Under the pieces are notes generated by a model. That model had not been told where the DNA came from and did no database searches. It saw only the letters and a list, made by a program, of their open reading frames with translations. This document shows, piece by piece, positions 20,901 through 27,591 of a DNA stretch of 64,000 bases. Location: the NCBI GenBank assembly GCA_903828455.1, contig CAIKMJ010000045.1, forward strand, positions 61,176 through 125,175. Reading direction: 5' to 3'. How positions within the stretch are numbered: the first letter of the stretch is position 1; each line of letters starts with the position of its first letter. This DNA is from an uncultured Acidobacteriia bacterium. Lineage in GTDB: Bacteria > Acidobacteriota > Terriglobia > Bryobacterales > Bryobacteraceae. Position numbers and translations under genes: made by a program.

Positions 20901-21243
20901 TACGGCGTATCCAATCGGCACATTCGCGCGCAATGGCTCTCTGGGTCAGCTTGTTCTTGAGACGGATTTCGAATTCGCTCCCGTAGAGATCTCGTTCGCG
21001 TTCGAGCTTTGGGATGTGGAACTCGCGGCGTTCTTTCTTGAGCTTGTCCGTGGCCTCATCGGGGACGAAAGTGGGGCTCGTGAAGATGAATTCTAGGCCG
21101 TCGATGTTTTCGAGTTCGGCCTTGAGCGATTCGAAAGCGTATATGGAGAAGCAGGAAGCGGCGATTTTCAGCTTCGCGCCGGGCGTGAGAGTGCGCTTAA
21201 GGTCGTCGCCGAGCAGGCGGTTGATGTTGTCGATGATTTCCAT
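17959..21243 (-). CDS. Large SNF2-type helicase opening the restriction operon
   Basis: 1094 residues. An N-terminal domain of about 240 residues (AASCFSIYAFESLK, LEFIFTSPTF) resembles the phospholipase D-like N-terminal region of such helicases but shows no clear HKD pair. The motor follows: DSVGLGKT (276-283), DESH (365-368), LMLSATPVNNR, then LIGTDCISEGQNLQ and QRFGRIDRIGS. This is a SWI2/SNF2-like dsDNA translocase. It heads the five-gene minus-strand operon and overlaps DUF4391. A DISARM- or BREX-like helicase role is possible, but no other genes of those systems are present. Confidence 0.88.
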   Translation of the reverse strand: MEIIDNINRLLGDDLKRTLTPGAKLKIAASCFSIYAFESLKAELENIDGLEFIFTSPTFVPDEATDKLKKERREFHIPKLERERDLYGSEFEIRLKNKLTQRAIARECADWIRRKTTFRSNHGTAPMQQFACVRTAASEAVYLPLHGFTAVDLGYQPGNAVSNMVNRIDEQPFTTTYINLFDQIWNDPAKLDDVTVRLCDHIDSVYQENSPERIYFLMLYNIFNEFLEDINEDVLPNDLTGYRDSLIWQKLFNFQRDAATGIINKLETYSGCILADSVGLGKTFTALAVIKYYELRNRSVLVLCPKKLADNWLNYNRNLKTNIFAKDRFSYDVLCHTDLQRTRGESFGMPLNRVNWGNYDLVVIDESHNFRNNDAFKDRETRYQKLMNAVIKEGVKTKVLMLSATPVNNRFSDLRNQLALAYEGDPENLSAKLKTEKDINEIFRKAQATFNNWSNLPPEERTPAAILNALDFDFFELLDSVTIARSRKHIETFYDTSGIGHFPQRLKPISFHCPLTQRPDVVGFNDIFNQLSLLTLGVYAPVSYILPSRLSKYEALYDTEVKGGTGTFKQRDREKSLQALMTVNLLKRLESSVEAFRLTLNRLANHHLAILAKIDAFKRTGSDATFADLAPAFENAEPDDDEDFTEIDDDQRGDQIGGKVQIALSDMDLPAWEHDLRADLTLINALLDEMRKISPADDAKLQHLKTQILSKLASPINPGNKKILIFTAFADTANYLYEHIATQIHRSHHIHTGRVTGTDTPKSTLGRGYDFQSLLTLFSPRSKEKAAVLPKEPNEIDILIGTDCISEGQNLQDCDYLINYDIHWNPVRIIQRFGRIDRIGSQNACIQLVNYWPDITLDEYINLRERVENRMVIADVTATGDDNVLDSKSNDLSYRREQLRRLQDEVIEMEDLKTGVSITDLGLNDFRMDLLNYVKANGDLAGVPSGMHAVVPAAPERGLPPGVIFTLRNRNRGVNVNQQNRLHPYYLLYIGNDSSVVVNHTEVKRLLDLVRSACKGFREPIPDAYRLFNSGTKDGREMQVYSSLLAQAIRAIVDLKEEKDIDSLFSGPRTSALLNTIKGLDDFELIAFLVIQNV

Positions 21244-21760
21244 AGGTCAGCGCGCGGCATTCGACAATCGTCGGCCCGAAGGTCGGAAAAACCCTCAGTA
21301 TGTCATTCTCTCTCATCAGGTTGCAGAAGTTGACAACCCCGTCCATCCCGTTCCGAACAGCGGACAAGTTTTCCAAATCCGCTGAGTATTAGTTGACAGG
21401 GGCGCGACAGCGCTCCCGAACACCAGACATCGGGCAGGCCGCCGCGCGGGACTCGTTGTGGGTGCTGGACATCGAGTCGAGCAGCCACCGGCGGCCCGCG
21501 CCTTCTGTCCACGCCCATCACTCCGTCGCCGGTTCGCCGGGTCCTCGGAGGCGTCGCCGCCCGCCGTAAAATCCACAGCCCGCCCTGTCAAGAACTCGAT
21601 CTGGTTTCCGATTCACCGACTTCGCCTGTGCAAATCTTGTTCGCCATATATTCGCCATGCTAGGCTGAGCTTAAAATCTGTTCCGGACAAGCCCGCGCCT
21701 CTCTTTTTCCGGCTCCCGCCTGCCCCCTCAGAAATTTGTATCTCATTGAGGAGTATAAAG
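21244..21760. other. Intergenic region between the defence operon and the early viral genes
   Basis: Both flanking genes read outward from this 517-bp gap. No open frame here has convincing start signals or composition. The 8-mer TTCGCCAT occurs twice, 11 bp apart (21640-21647 and 21651-21658), about 100 bp before the next gene, and could be an operator. TTGAGGAG (21747-21754) is the Shine-Dalgarno sequence of that gene. Confidence 0.45.
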
Positions 21761-22942
21761 ATGGCACTCAAACTCAAAAGCTTTTCTCAGCCGGATCTGC
21801 TGAAACGCATACATCCGGAAACCCTGATCCGGCTGCTCGAACCGCACCGGCTGTTTTTTGACATGAAAGGCTTCACGCTGCCCGCGGCCGACGGGGGTGA
21901 GATCGATTATCTCAGGCTCGCCGCAATTCTTGCGCAGCCCGATGAAGACATGCCGTCCGATCTGGTGGAGGCTCTCTACGTCGTGGGCAGCTTCAGCGGC
22001 GACGGCCAGTTTGACGAACTTCTCGAACTGGCCGAGCGGGCCGCGCTTGCGGTCGACGGCGAGGCGACGGCACCGGACCTCGCGGCCCGGCTCTACCTGC
22101 ACGATCCGCAACTGTTGGAGCGCAAACAGCGCGAGGCGCTGTTTGAGAAACGGAAAAACTTCGAAAGCTACCGGGCGGCGGACCCCGGGCTGCTGATGGA
22201 CATTGCCGGACTGCCGGCCGATCTGAGTTCCCTCGAAGCCGACCTTAATGAGTATTTCGAGGCGCGCAAGCGCGGCGGCGGCTGCCAGATCAGCCGGGCG
22301 GACTCTCCCGGCGAGGTGCGCTTCCTTGTGCGGCACGGGCAGCCGTGTCGGCGGGAGCCGAGCCGCCGGGGCGGACAGTCCACCTGCACGTTCTTCCGGC
22401 CCGAGAAGACCGACGCCGTGATTCTCGACTTCGTTCACAACGAAATGCGCATCAGTGCTTCCACCCTGCCGGACCTTCGCGAACTGCGCATGGCGTTCGG
22501 GCGGCGGCTGTTCGGCGACGCAAACCGGTTTGTGTTCGCACAGAAATACACGCTCGATCCGCTGAAGACCGATGCCGAGGCGGCGCTCGGGTGCCGCGAC
22601 ATAGAAGGAATCGAGTCGATCCGGCTCCGCGAGATCGAGTACAACTGGGAAGGCGCTTTCGAGCACGCCGAAATTCACCGGGCCGAGGATCTGCTTAAGG
22701 CGCTGATCATCATCGGCCGCGAAGTGGAACAGAGGCCGCCGATCCGGAAGGCCGTCTTCAAGGTCAAACTGCACGGGGAAAAGAAACCCCGCACCGTCAC
22801 GATCCGGGCGGGCAATAAGGCTGGCTACAACCGGGGCGAGGAAGCGATGGTGATTGAGGAGTGGCTCCGCGCCCGGGGCTTTGTGCGCGGTCAGGAGGAA
22901 CCGCAGCATGCGAACGCTGACCAGGCTGTGGCGCGCGCTTGA
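21761..22942 (+). CDS. Conserved-looking protein of unknown function
   Basis: 393 residues from the ATG at 21761, with GAGGAG upstream. The protein is acidic and leucine-rich at first (PDLLKRIHPETLIRLLEPHR), then has a stretch with EARKRGGGCQISR and a C-terminal half with DLRELRMAFGRRLFGDANRF and KVKLHGEKKPRTVTIRAGNK. No catalytic motif or membrane segment is recognised. It overlaps the following gene by 35 bp, so they probably act together at the head of the early operon. Confidence 0.75.
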   Translation: MALKLKSFSQPDLLKRIHPETLIRLLEPHRLFFDMKGFTLPAADGGEIDYLRLAAILAQPDEDMPSDLVEALYVVGSFSGDGQFDELLELAERAALAVDGEATAPDLAARLYLHDPQLLERKQREALFEKRKNFESYRAADPGLLMDIAGLPADLSSLEADLNEYFEARKRGGGCQISRADSPGEVRFLVRHGQPCRREPSRRGGQSTCTFFRPEKTDAVILDFVHNEMRISASTLPDLRELRMAFGRRLFGDANRFVFAQKYTLDPLKTDAEAALGCRDIEGIESIRLREIEYNWEGAFEHAEIHRAEDLLKALIIIGREVEQRPPIRKAVFKVKLHGEKKPRTVTIRAGNKAGYNRGEEAMVIEEWLRARGFVRGQEEPQHANADQAVARA

Positions 22943-23768
22943 CTCCCTCCCGGGGCTGTGCGACGTCCCGGCGTACTGGGAGCATCTCTGCGGCGAGGAC
23001 TACCCGCTGGTCCGGCCTTACCTTCGCCCGACCGCTGATGTCGGGGCGCGTTATCCGTGCCCCTCTCCGCGCAACTCCGAATGCCCGCGAAGAATTGTTG
23101 ACTACGAAGACGGCACCTTCGCGGGCATCTGCCGCCATTCCGAGCGGCTGTGTTCGACAGTTGAAATCACCCCCAAAGAGGCCCTGATCCACCAACTGGA
23201 CATTGAGGGCTTCATCGGCTGCATGGCAGGACCACTCTGCATTCGCGCGCAGAAGCTGCGTCAGCGATCACGCGGCGTCTGGGAGGCGGGACTATCGACG
23301 AGCCGGGCGACGCGCAACCAGCCGGTCTTCCTGCTGGTCGCCGCCACCGCCAATAACTTCGCCAGTGGAATCCGGCAGCTTCTGTTCGACAGTTCGGGCG
23401 CGTTCGTGGCACTGGCCCCGACCAGTGGCTATCTCACCGTCGATCTCCAGCAGATTCTCTGCCGCCGGCAATGCCAGTTCGTGTCGCTGGAGGAGCGGGT
23501 CGGGCTGGACGACCAGGGAAACTTCGTGGCCCTCGAAGCGGCGGGCAGCGATGAGATCCCGCCGACGCCGGTGGAGCAGCGCCCGGGCGTGGTCGAGCAG
23601 TACAAACGGGACAACAATTGCACCGCGAAGGCGATCCACGAAGCCGCCAATGTGAAGGGAACGGACTTTTACAAGTGGATGCGCGGCGAACTCCCCGACA
23701 CCTCCGGCAAGTCGAAGCGCATCGAAGAAATACTTCACCTGCCGCTGCCCAAAAATCTCTGGAAATAG
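22908..23768 (+). CDS. Unknown protein with a cysteine cluster and C-terminal HTH-like segment
   Basis: 286 residues from an ATG preceded by AGGAGG. Residues 45-85 contain CPSPRNSEC and GICRHSERLC, two cysteine pairs that could bind zinc. The C-terminal 50 residues (IHEAANVKGTDFYKWMRGEL) resemble a small helical DNA-binding segment. Its start lies inside the preceding gene, which implies coupled expression. No family is recognised. Confidence 0.65.
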   Translation: MRTLTRLWRALDSLPGLCDVPAYWEHLCGEDYPLVRPYLRPTADVGARYPCPSPRNSECPRRIVDYEDGTFAGICRHSERLCSTVEITPKEALIHQLDIEGFIGCMAGPLCIRAQKLRQRSRGVWEAGLSTSRATRNQPVFLLVAATANNFASGIRQLLFDSSGAFVALAPTSGYLTVDLQQILCRRQCQFVSLEERVGLDDQGNFVALEAAGSDEIPPTPVEQRPGVVEQYKRDNNCTAKAIHEAANVKGTDFYKWMRGELPDTSGKSKRIEEILHLPLPKNLWK

Positions 23769-23772
23769 CCGT

Positions 23773-23816
23773 CGCTCACACTTTTCGCTCACATCGCTCA
23801 TATTGATTCGCTCACA
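23773..23816 (+). repeat. Cluster of CGCTCACA repeats before an HTH gene
   Basis: CGCTCACA occurs at 23773-23780, 23786-23793 and 23809-23816, with a one-mismatch copy CGCTCATA at 23795-23802. All four are in the same orientation within 44 bp, in the 107-bp gap before the small HTH protein. They look like operator half-sites or iterons. The spacing is uneven (13, 9 and 14 bp). Confidence 0.5.
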
Positions 23817-23875
23817 CTGTTCCGTTCGAAGATCGCCTTGTAGCAAGCGCGCACAAGGCGCAATGGACGGCGAAA

Positions 23876-24088
23876 ATGAGCGAAAAACCACTCGAAACAC
23901 TGATTGAAGAGAAGGAACTGGCCGAGACGCTGCAGGTGTCTCTCGGGACCCTGCGGACGTGGCGGAGCGACGGCAAGGGCCCTCGTTTCCACCGCATCGG
24001 GCAGATGATCCGCTACGCGCCTTCGGACGTAAAGGCGTGGCTGACGAGCCGCCAGGGCGGCGGAGACCTGGTGGAGGTGGCCCAGTGA
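23876..24088 (+). CDS. Excisionase/AlpA-like helix-turn-helix protein
   Basis: 70 residues. The MerR-like winged HTH of excisionases is clear: EEKELAETLQVSLGTLRTWR, then GPRFHRIGQMIRYAPSDVKAWL. Proteins of this kind bind DNA as small regulators or as Xis factors that bend att sites. It lies directly behind the CGCTCACA cluster, its most likely target, and its stop overlaps the next start (GTGA). Confidence 0.85.
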   Translation: MSEKPLETLIEEKELAETLQVSLGTLRTWRSDGKGPRFHRIGQMIRYAPSDVKAWLTSRQGGGDLVEVAQ

Positions 24089-24435
24089 GCCGCCCCGTTT
24101 CCACCCGCGATCTTCTGCCCGCCGAGCGCGCCTTCGCTGCCGCCCTGACCGGCCTCGGCTTTGGCCGCTTCGAGTATCTCCGGATCGCGCGCGGCGAGCT
24201 GGTTCTCGACCCGTGGCCGACGGCGGTCCGCGATCTCAAGTTCGGCTGCGCCTCGGCCGCGCCGGTGAAGCCCGCGCCCGGGGACTTTGCGCTGAAGCCG
24301 CAGGTCGCCGAGCTTTTCGAATACGTCCGTGCCGTCGATGAAGGCGAAATTCGCTGCCTCGAAGTGCGGCATGGTCTGCCGTTTTCGATGGAAATCGAGC
24401 ACCGGCCCGGCGGTGACGGAGGCCGCCGTGACTGA
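24085..24435 (+). CDS. Small early-region protein, unknown function
   Basis: 116 residues from a GTG at 24085 overlapping the preceding stop. The sequence (SRPVSTRDLLPAERAFAAAL, then FEYLRIARGELVLDPWPT) has no recognised domain. It is coupled to both neighbours by overlaps, which supports it being expressed with them. Confidence 0.65.
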   Translation: MSRPVSTRDLLPAERAFAAALTGLGFGRFEYLRIARGELVLDPWPTAVRDLKFGCASAAPVKPAPGDFALKPQVAELFEYVRAVDEGEIRCLEVRHGLPFSMEIEHRPGGDGGRRD

Positions 24436-24946
24436 GTTTGCTTTTGCGCAATCGTATCCGGCGTCCCGTCGCGTCGCCGCCGTGCTGGCCGCCAAAGCCG
24501 CCGCGCTGCACGGCCTGTCGAATACCGACCGTGAGGACCTTTCCCAGGAGGCCTTGCTTGAGTTGTGGCGCAAGGCCGCCGCTTTTGATGAGCGGCGCGC
24601 GGGCTGGCGAACGTATTCAGAGCGCGTGGTGGCGAGCAGGCTGTCGTCGCTGCTGCGGCGCGCATACTCCAGCCGCTCAGGGCACGGCAGAGAAGATTCG
24701 CTCGAAGGATTGAAGCTCACCGATCCCGCGCCCGCCGATCTTGATTTGCGGGCCGATGTCCGGCGCGTGCTGGACGGCCTGCGTCCGCTCGACCGGAGCG
24801 TGGCGCTTTGCTTAATTGACTACAGCGCAATTGAAACCGGCCACCGGCTCGGCGTCGCGCGCGCCACGGTGTACCGGTCCATCAAACGGCTCCGTGTCGC
24901 GTTCATGGCGGCGGGTCTTCATCGGATGCCGGGAAGGACTGCCTGA
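24428..24946 (+). CDS. Sigma-70-like transcription factor of the prophage
   Basis: 172 residues from a GTG at 24428. Region 2-like sequence is seen in NTDREDLSQEALLELWRKAA and TYSERVVASRLSSLLRR. The region 4-like HTH is LRPLDRSVALCLIDYSAIE followed by HRLGVARATVYRSIKRLR. This is the size and layout of ECF-type or phage sigma factors. It may direct polymerase to element promoters such as the repeated TGCGTATATAGTC type; that link is inference. A DNA-binding regulator without sigma activity is the alternative. Confidence 0.72.
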   Translation: MTEFAFAQSYPASRRVAAVLAAKAAALHGLSNTDREDLSQEALLELWRKAAAFDERRAGWRTYSERVVASRLSSLLRRAYSSRSGHGREDSLEGLKLTDPAPADLDLRADVRRVLDGLRPLDRSVALCLIDYSAIETGHRLGVARATVYRSIKRLRVAFMAAGLHRMPGRTA

Positions 24947-26346
24947 TGCGGCCTCTCCCTGCAGCGACACCTCTCCGCACCACTCCGTGGCGGCACCAGA
25001 GCGAGGCCGTGGCCTACATCCGGCAACTCCAGCGGCGCGGCAAACGCGGCGGCATGATCGCCGCCGTCATGGGCACCGGCAAGTCCGCCATGACCGTTTA
25101 CCTGTGCGCCGAAGAAGGCTTCCAGCGGATTCTCATCCTGTGCCCGCTGCGTGTCGTGCAGGTGTGGCGGCCGCAGTTCCAGTTGCACTCAACGGTGCCG
25201 TTCATGGTCGTCGCGCTCGACGATTCGTTCGCGAGTGTCAGGAAGAAGCGAGACGAGGCCGAGCGGCAGATTCAGCTTGCCAAAGCGCGCGGGGTGCCGG
25301 CGGTCGTCGTCATCAACTACGATTCCGCGTGGCGCACGCCGTTCGCCGAGTGGGCGCTGAAGCAGAAGTGGGATCTGGTTGTCGCCGACGAAATCCACCG
25401 CTGCAAAGCCCCCGGCGGCAAGGCCAGCCGGTTTCTCGCCCGGCTCGCGAAAGTGGCGCGGTTCCGGCTGGGCCTTTCCGGCACGCCGATGCCGCACTCC
25501 CCGCTCGACGTATACGGCTACTTCCGCTTCATCGACTCGACGATCTTCGGCTGGTCGTTCAATAAGTTCCGTCAGCGCTATGCCGTAATGGGCGGCTTCC
25601 AGAACCGCCAGATCACCGGCTATGAACACCTCGACGAGCTCAACCAGAAGTTCTATTCCGTCACTTACGCGTGCGGGAAAGATGTTCTCGATTTGCCGGC
25701 CGAGATGCACGTCACCCACGCCTGCCAGCTGGGCCCCGAGGCCCGCAGGGTTTACCGCTCGCTCGAACGCGATCTGATGGCCGAGGTGCGGTCGGGCGAG
25801 ATCACCGCCGCCAACGCCATGGTCAAGCTGCTCCGGCTGCAGCAGATCACGGGCGGAACCATTCGCACCGATGACGGCGCGGAGGTTCAGATTGACTCGG
25901 CAAAAGCGACCCTGCTGCGCGAAGTGCTGGAAGACCTCGCCGCCGACGAACCGGTCGTCGTCTTCTGCCGCTTCCACCGGGATCTCGATGCGGCACACCG
26001 GGTGGCTGACGAAACCGGCCGTCGCTCGCTCGAACTCTCCGGCCGCGCCGACGACCTGAAGCGCTGGCACGCGGGTGAGGCGCCGGTGCTGGCCGTCCAG
26101 ATCGAATCGGGCGGCACCGGCGTCGATCTCACACGCGCCCGCTACGCCATCTATTACTCGCTCGGCTTCTCGCTCGGGTCGTATGAGCAGAGTCTCGCCC
26201 GCATCCACAGGCCCGGACAAACGCGCCCGGTCGAATACATCCACCTCGTCGCCGAAGGCACCGTCGACGAGAAGGTCATGGCCGCGCTCGCCCGCCGCGC
26301 CGATGTCGTCAACGCCGTTCTCCAGCAAATGAAAGGACAGGAATGA
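24946..26346 (+). CDS. Phage SNF2-family DNA helicase
   Basis: 466 residues; ATG overlaps the preceding stop by one base (TGATG). Motifs: MGTGKS (43-48), VVADEIHRCKAPGG (motif II DEIH), RLGLSGTPMPHSPLDVYG (motif III), LAVQIESGGTGVDLTRA (motif V) and QSLARIHRPGQTRPVEYIHLV (motif VI). The RPGQ motif VI is diagnostic of SNF2 helicases encoded by many phages in replication modules, where they probably remodel forks or recombination intermediates. The stop overlaps the next start. Confidence 0.93.
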   Translation: MRPLPAATPLRTTPWRHQSEAVAYIRQLQRRGKRGGMIAAVMGTGKSAMTVYLCAEEGFQRILILCPLRVVQVWRPQFQLHSTVPFMVVALDDSFASVRKKRDEAERQIQLAKARGVPAVVVINYDSAWRTPFAEWALKQKWDLVVADEIHRCKAPGGKASRFLARLAKVARFRLGLSGTPMPHSPLDVYGYFRFIDSTIFGWSFNKFRQRYAVMGGFQNRQITGYEHLDELNQKFYSVTYACGKDVLDLPAEMHVTHACQLGPEARRVYRSLERDLMAEVRSGEITAANAMVKLLRLQQITGGTIRTDDGAEVQIDSAKATLLREVLEDLAADEPVVVFCRFHRDLDAAHRVADETGRRSLELSGRADDLKRWHAGEAPVLAVQIESGGTGVDLTRARYAIYYSLGFSLGSYEQSLARIHRPGQTRPVEYIHLVAEGTVDEKVMAALARRADVVNAVLQQMKGQE

Positions 26347-26738
26347 ACACCGAAGAACTGAAACGCTTTGTCGCGCTCGAAGAGCAGCGGCACCGGCTCG
26401 AAGCCGAAATCGACACCATCAAGGCAGAGGCCGCGGATCTCGAAGGGCGGCTCCTGCCGCAGTTCGAGCAGAGCGGCACCGAGCGCATCGCCATCGACGG
26501 CCGCACCGTGTACGTCGAGCGCAAGCTCTGGGCCAAACCGAAGGACGGCGACAAGCCCGCCGTATGCAAGGCTCTGAAGCGCTGCCGTCTCGGCGACTAC
26601 GTGGAAGAGACCTTCAACACGAATTCCCTCAGCGCCTATATCCGGGAACTGGACCGGGAAAACAAACCGCTCGCGCCTTCGCTCGCGGCGGTCCTCGATG
26701 TCAGCGAAGTTTTCAAGCTCAGAACAAGGAGAAGTTAA
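26343..26738 (+). CDS. Coiled-coil replication-module protein, unknown function
   Basis: 131 residues with ATGA overlap to the helicase. Residues 1-40 form a coiled coil (LKRFVALEEQRHRLEAEIDT), followed by a short beta-rich part (IDGRTVYVERKLWAKPKDG). No enzymatic motif is seen. The place between a helicase and a putative nucleic-acid-binding protein suggests an accessory replication role. Confidence 0.7.
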   Translation: MNTEELKRFVALEEQRHRLEAEIDTIKAEAADLEGRLLPQFEQSGTERIAIDGRTVYVERKLWAKPKDGDKPAVCKALKRCRLGDYVEETFNTNSLSAYIRELDRENKPLAPSLAAVLDVSEVFKLRTRRS

Positions 26739-26740
26739 CC

Positions 26741-27487
26741 ATGGCCACAAAAGAAATCGCAAAAAAAGAAACTGAAATCACTCCCTTCGTCATCTTCCGG
26801 ACCGAACTTGCCGACATCCGCGACGCGATGACCGCCAACGTCGGAGACACCGGCCTCACCGCCGGGGACTTTGAGCGCATCAAGATCCCGGCGGGCGGCG
26901 GCACCGCATGGACGCTCAACGGAATCGACGGTGAGGAGATGACGAAGGAACTCGACGGCATCATCATCGCCTGGCGCGACACCCGGGCTTACTGGAGCGT
27001 GCCGATGGACCATTCCGACGGCAGCATGCCTCCCGACTGCTACTCGATGGACGCCCGCACCGGCTCGGGCAGGCCCGGCGGCGATTGCCATAAGTGTCCG
27101 CTTGCGCAGTTCGGCAGCGACCCGAAGGGCGAAGGCCAGGCGTGCAAGCTGATCCGCCAGTTGTTCCTCATCCGGGAAGACAACCTCCTGCCGGAAATCG
27201 TCAACCTGCCGCCCAGCTCCATCAAACCGGCGCGGCAGTATTTTCTGCGCCTCGCCTCGAAGGGCATCGCCTGCTACAGCATCATCACGAAGCTCACGCT
27301 CGAGAAGGCGAAGAACGGCCAGGGGATCGTCTACTCGAAGGCCGCTCTCACCTCCGCCGGGCGGCTGACGCCGGAGCAGGCGCAGCGGGCCAAACAGTAC
27401 GCCGCGATGATCGAGCCGTTCCTGAAGGCCACGCCCGCGCCGACGAGCCGCGACCTGGGCGATGCGGCCGAGGGCGAGGTCATTTAA
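26741..27487 (+). CDS. Cysteine-containing replication-module protein, possible nucleic-acid-binding protein
   Basis: 248 residues from the ATG at 26741 with AAGGAG upstream. Four cysteines fall in residues 90-135 (PPDCYSMDA, GDCHKCPLAQFGS, GQACK), a spacing that could hold zinc or an iron-sulfur cluster. The C-terminal half (IKPARQYFLRLASKGIACYSI) is unremarkable. Similar proteins sit next to primase-helicases in phages; single-stranded DNA binding is a guess. Confidence 0.6.
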   Translation: MATKEIAKKETEITPFVIFRTELADIRDAMTANVGDTGLTAGDFERIKIPAGGGTAWTLNGIDGEEMTKELDGIIIAWRDTRAYWSVPMDHSDGSMPPDCYSMDARTGSGRPGGDCHKCPLAQFGSDPKGEGQACKLIRQLFLIREDNLLPEIVNLPPSSIKPARQYFLRLASKGIACYSIITKLTLEKAKNGQGIVYSKAALTSAGRLTPEQAQRAKQYAAMIEPFLKATPAPTSRDLGDAAEGEVI

Positions 27488-27524
27488 GCAGCGCCCCGGG
27501 GCGGCATCACACAGACGGCATCAC

Positions 27525-27569
27525 GCAACCCAGCACCACGCAACCCAGCACCACACAACCCAGCACCAC
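27525..27569 (+). repeat. Three tandem 15-bp repeats before the primase-helicase gene
   Basis: The unit GCAACCCAGCACCAC is exact at 27525-27539 and 27540-27554; the third copy at 27555-27569 has one change (ACAACCCAGCACCAC). The array lies in the 104-bp gap between the cysteine protein and the primase, so it is not translated in either gene. It could be an iteron set or a slippage product. Confidence 0.75.
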
Positions 27570-27591
27570 GCAATAAACGGAGGCGAAGTAA

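Noticed and set aside
17959..21243. Complete DISARM or BREX system
   Set aside because: Only a helicase and methyltransferase are shared; no DrmA/DrmB/DrmC, PglZ or BrxC-like protein is present.
21743..22909. 388-codon minus-strand frame opposite the first early gene
   Set aside because: The plus-strand gene has a good ribosome-binding site and overlaps its partner; the minus frame has neither.
27525..27569. CRISPR array
   Set aside because: Units are directly adjacent without spacers and there are no cas genes in the window.
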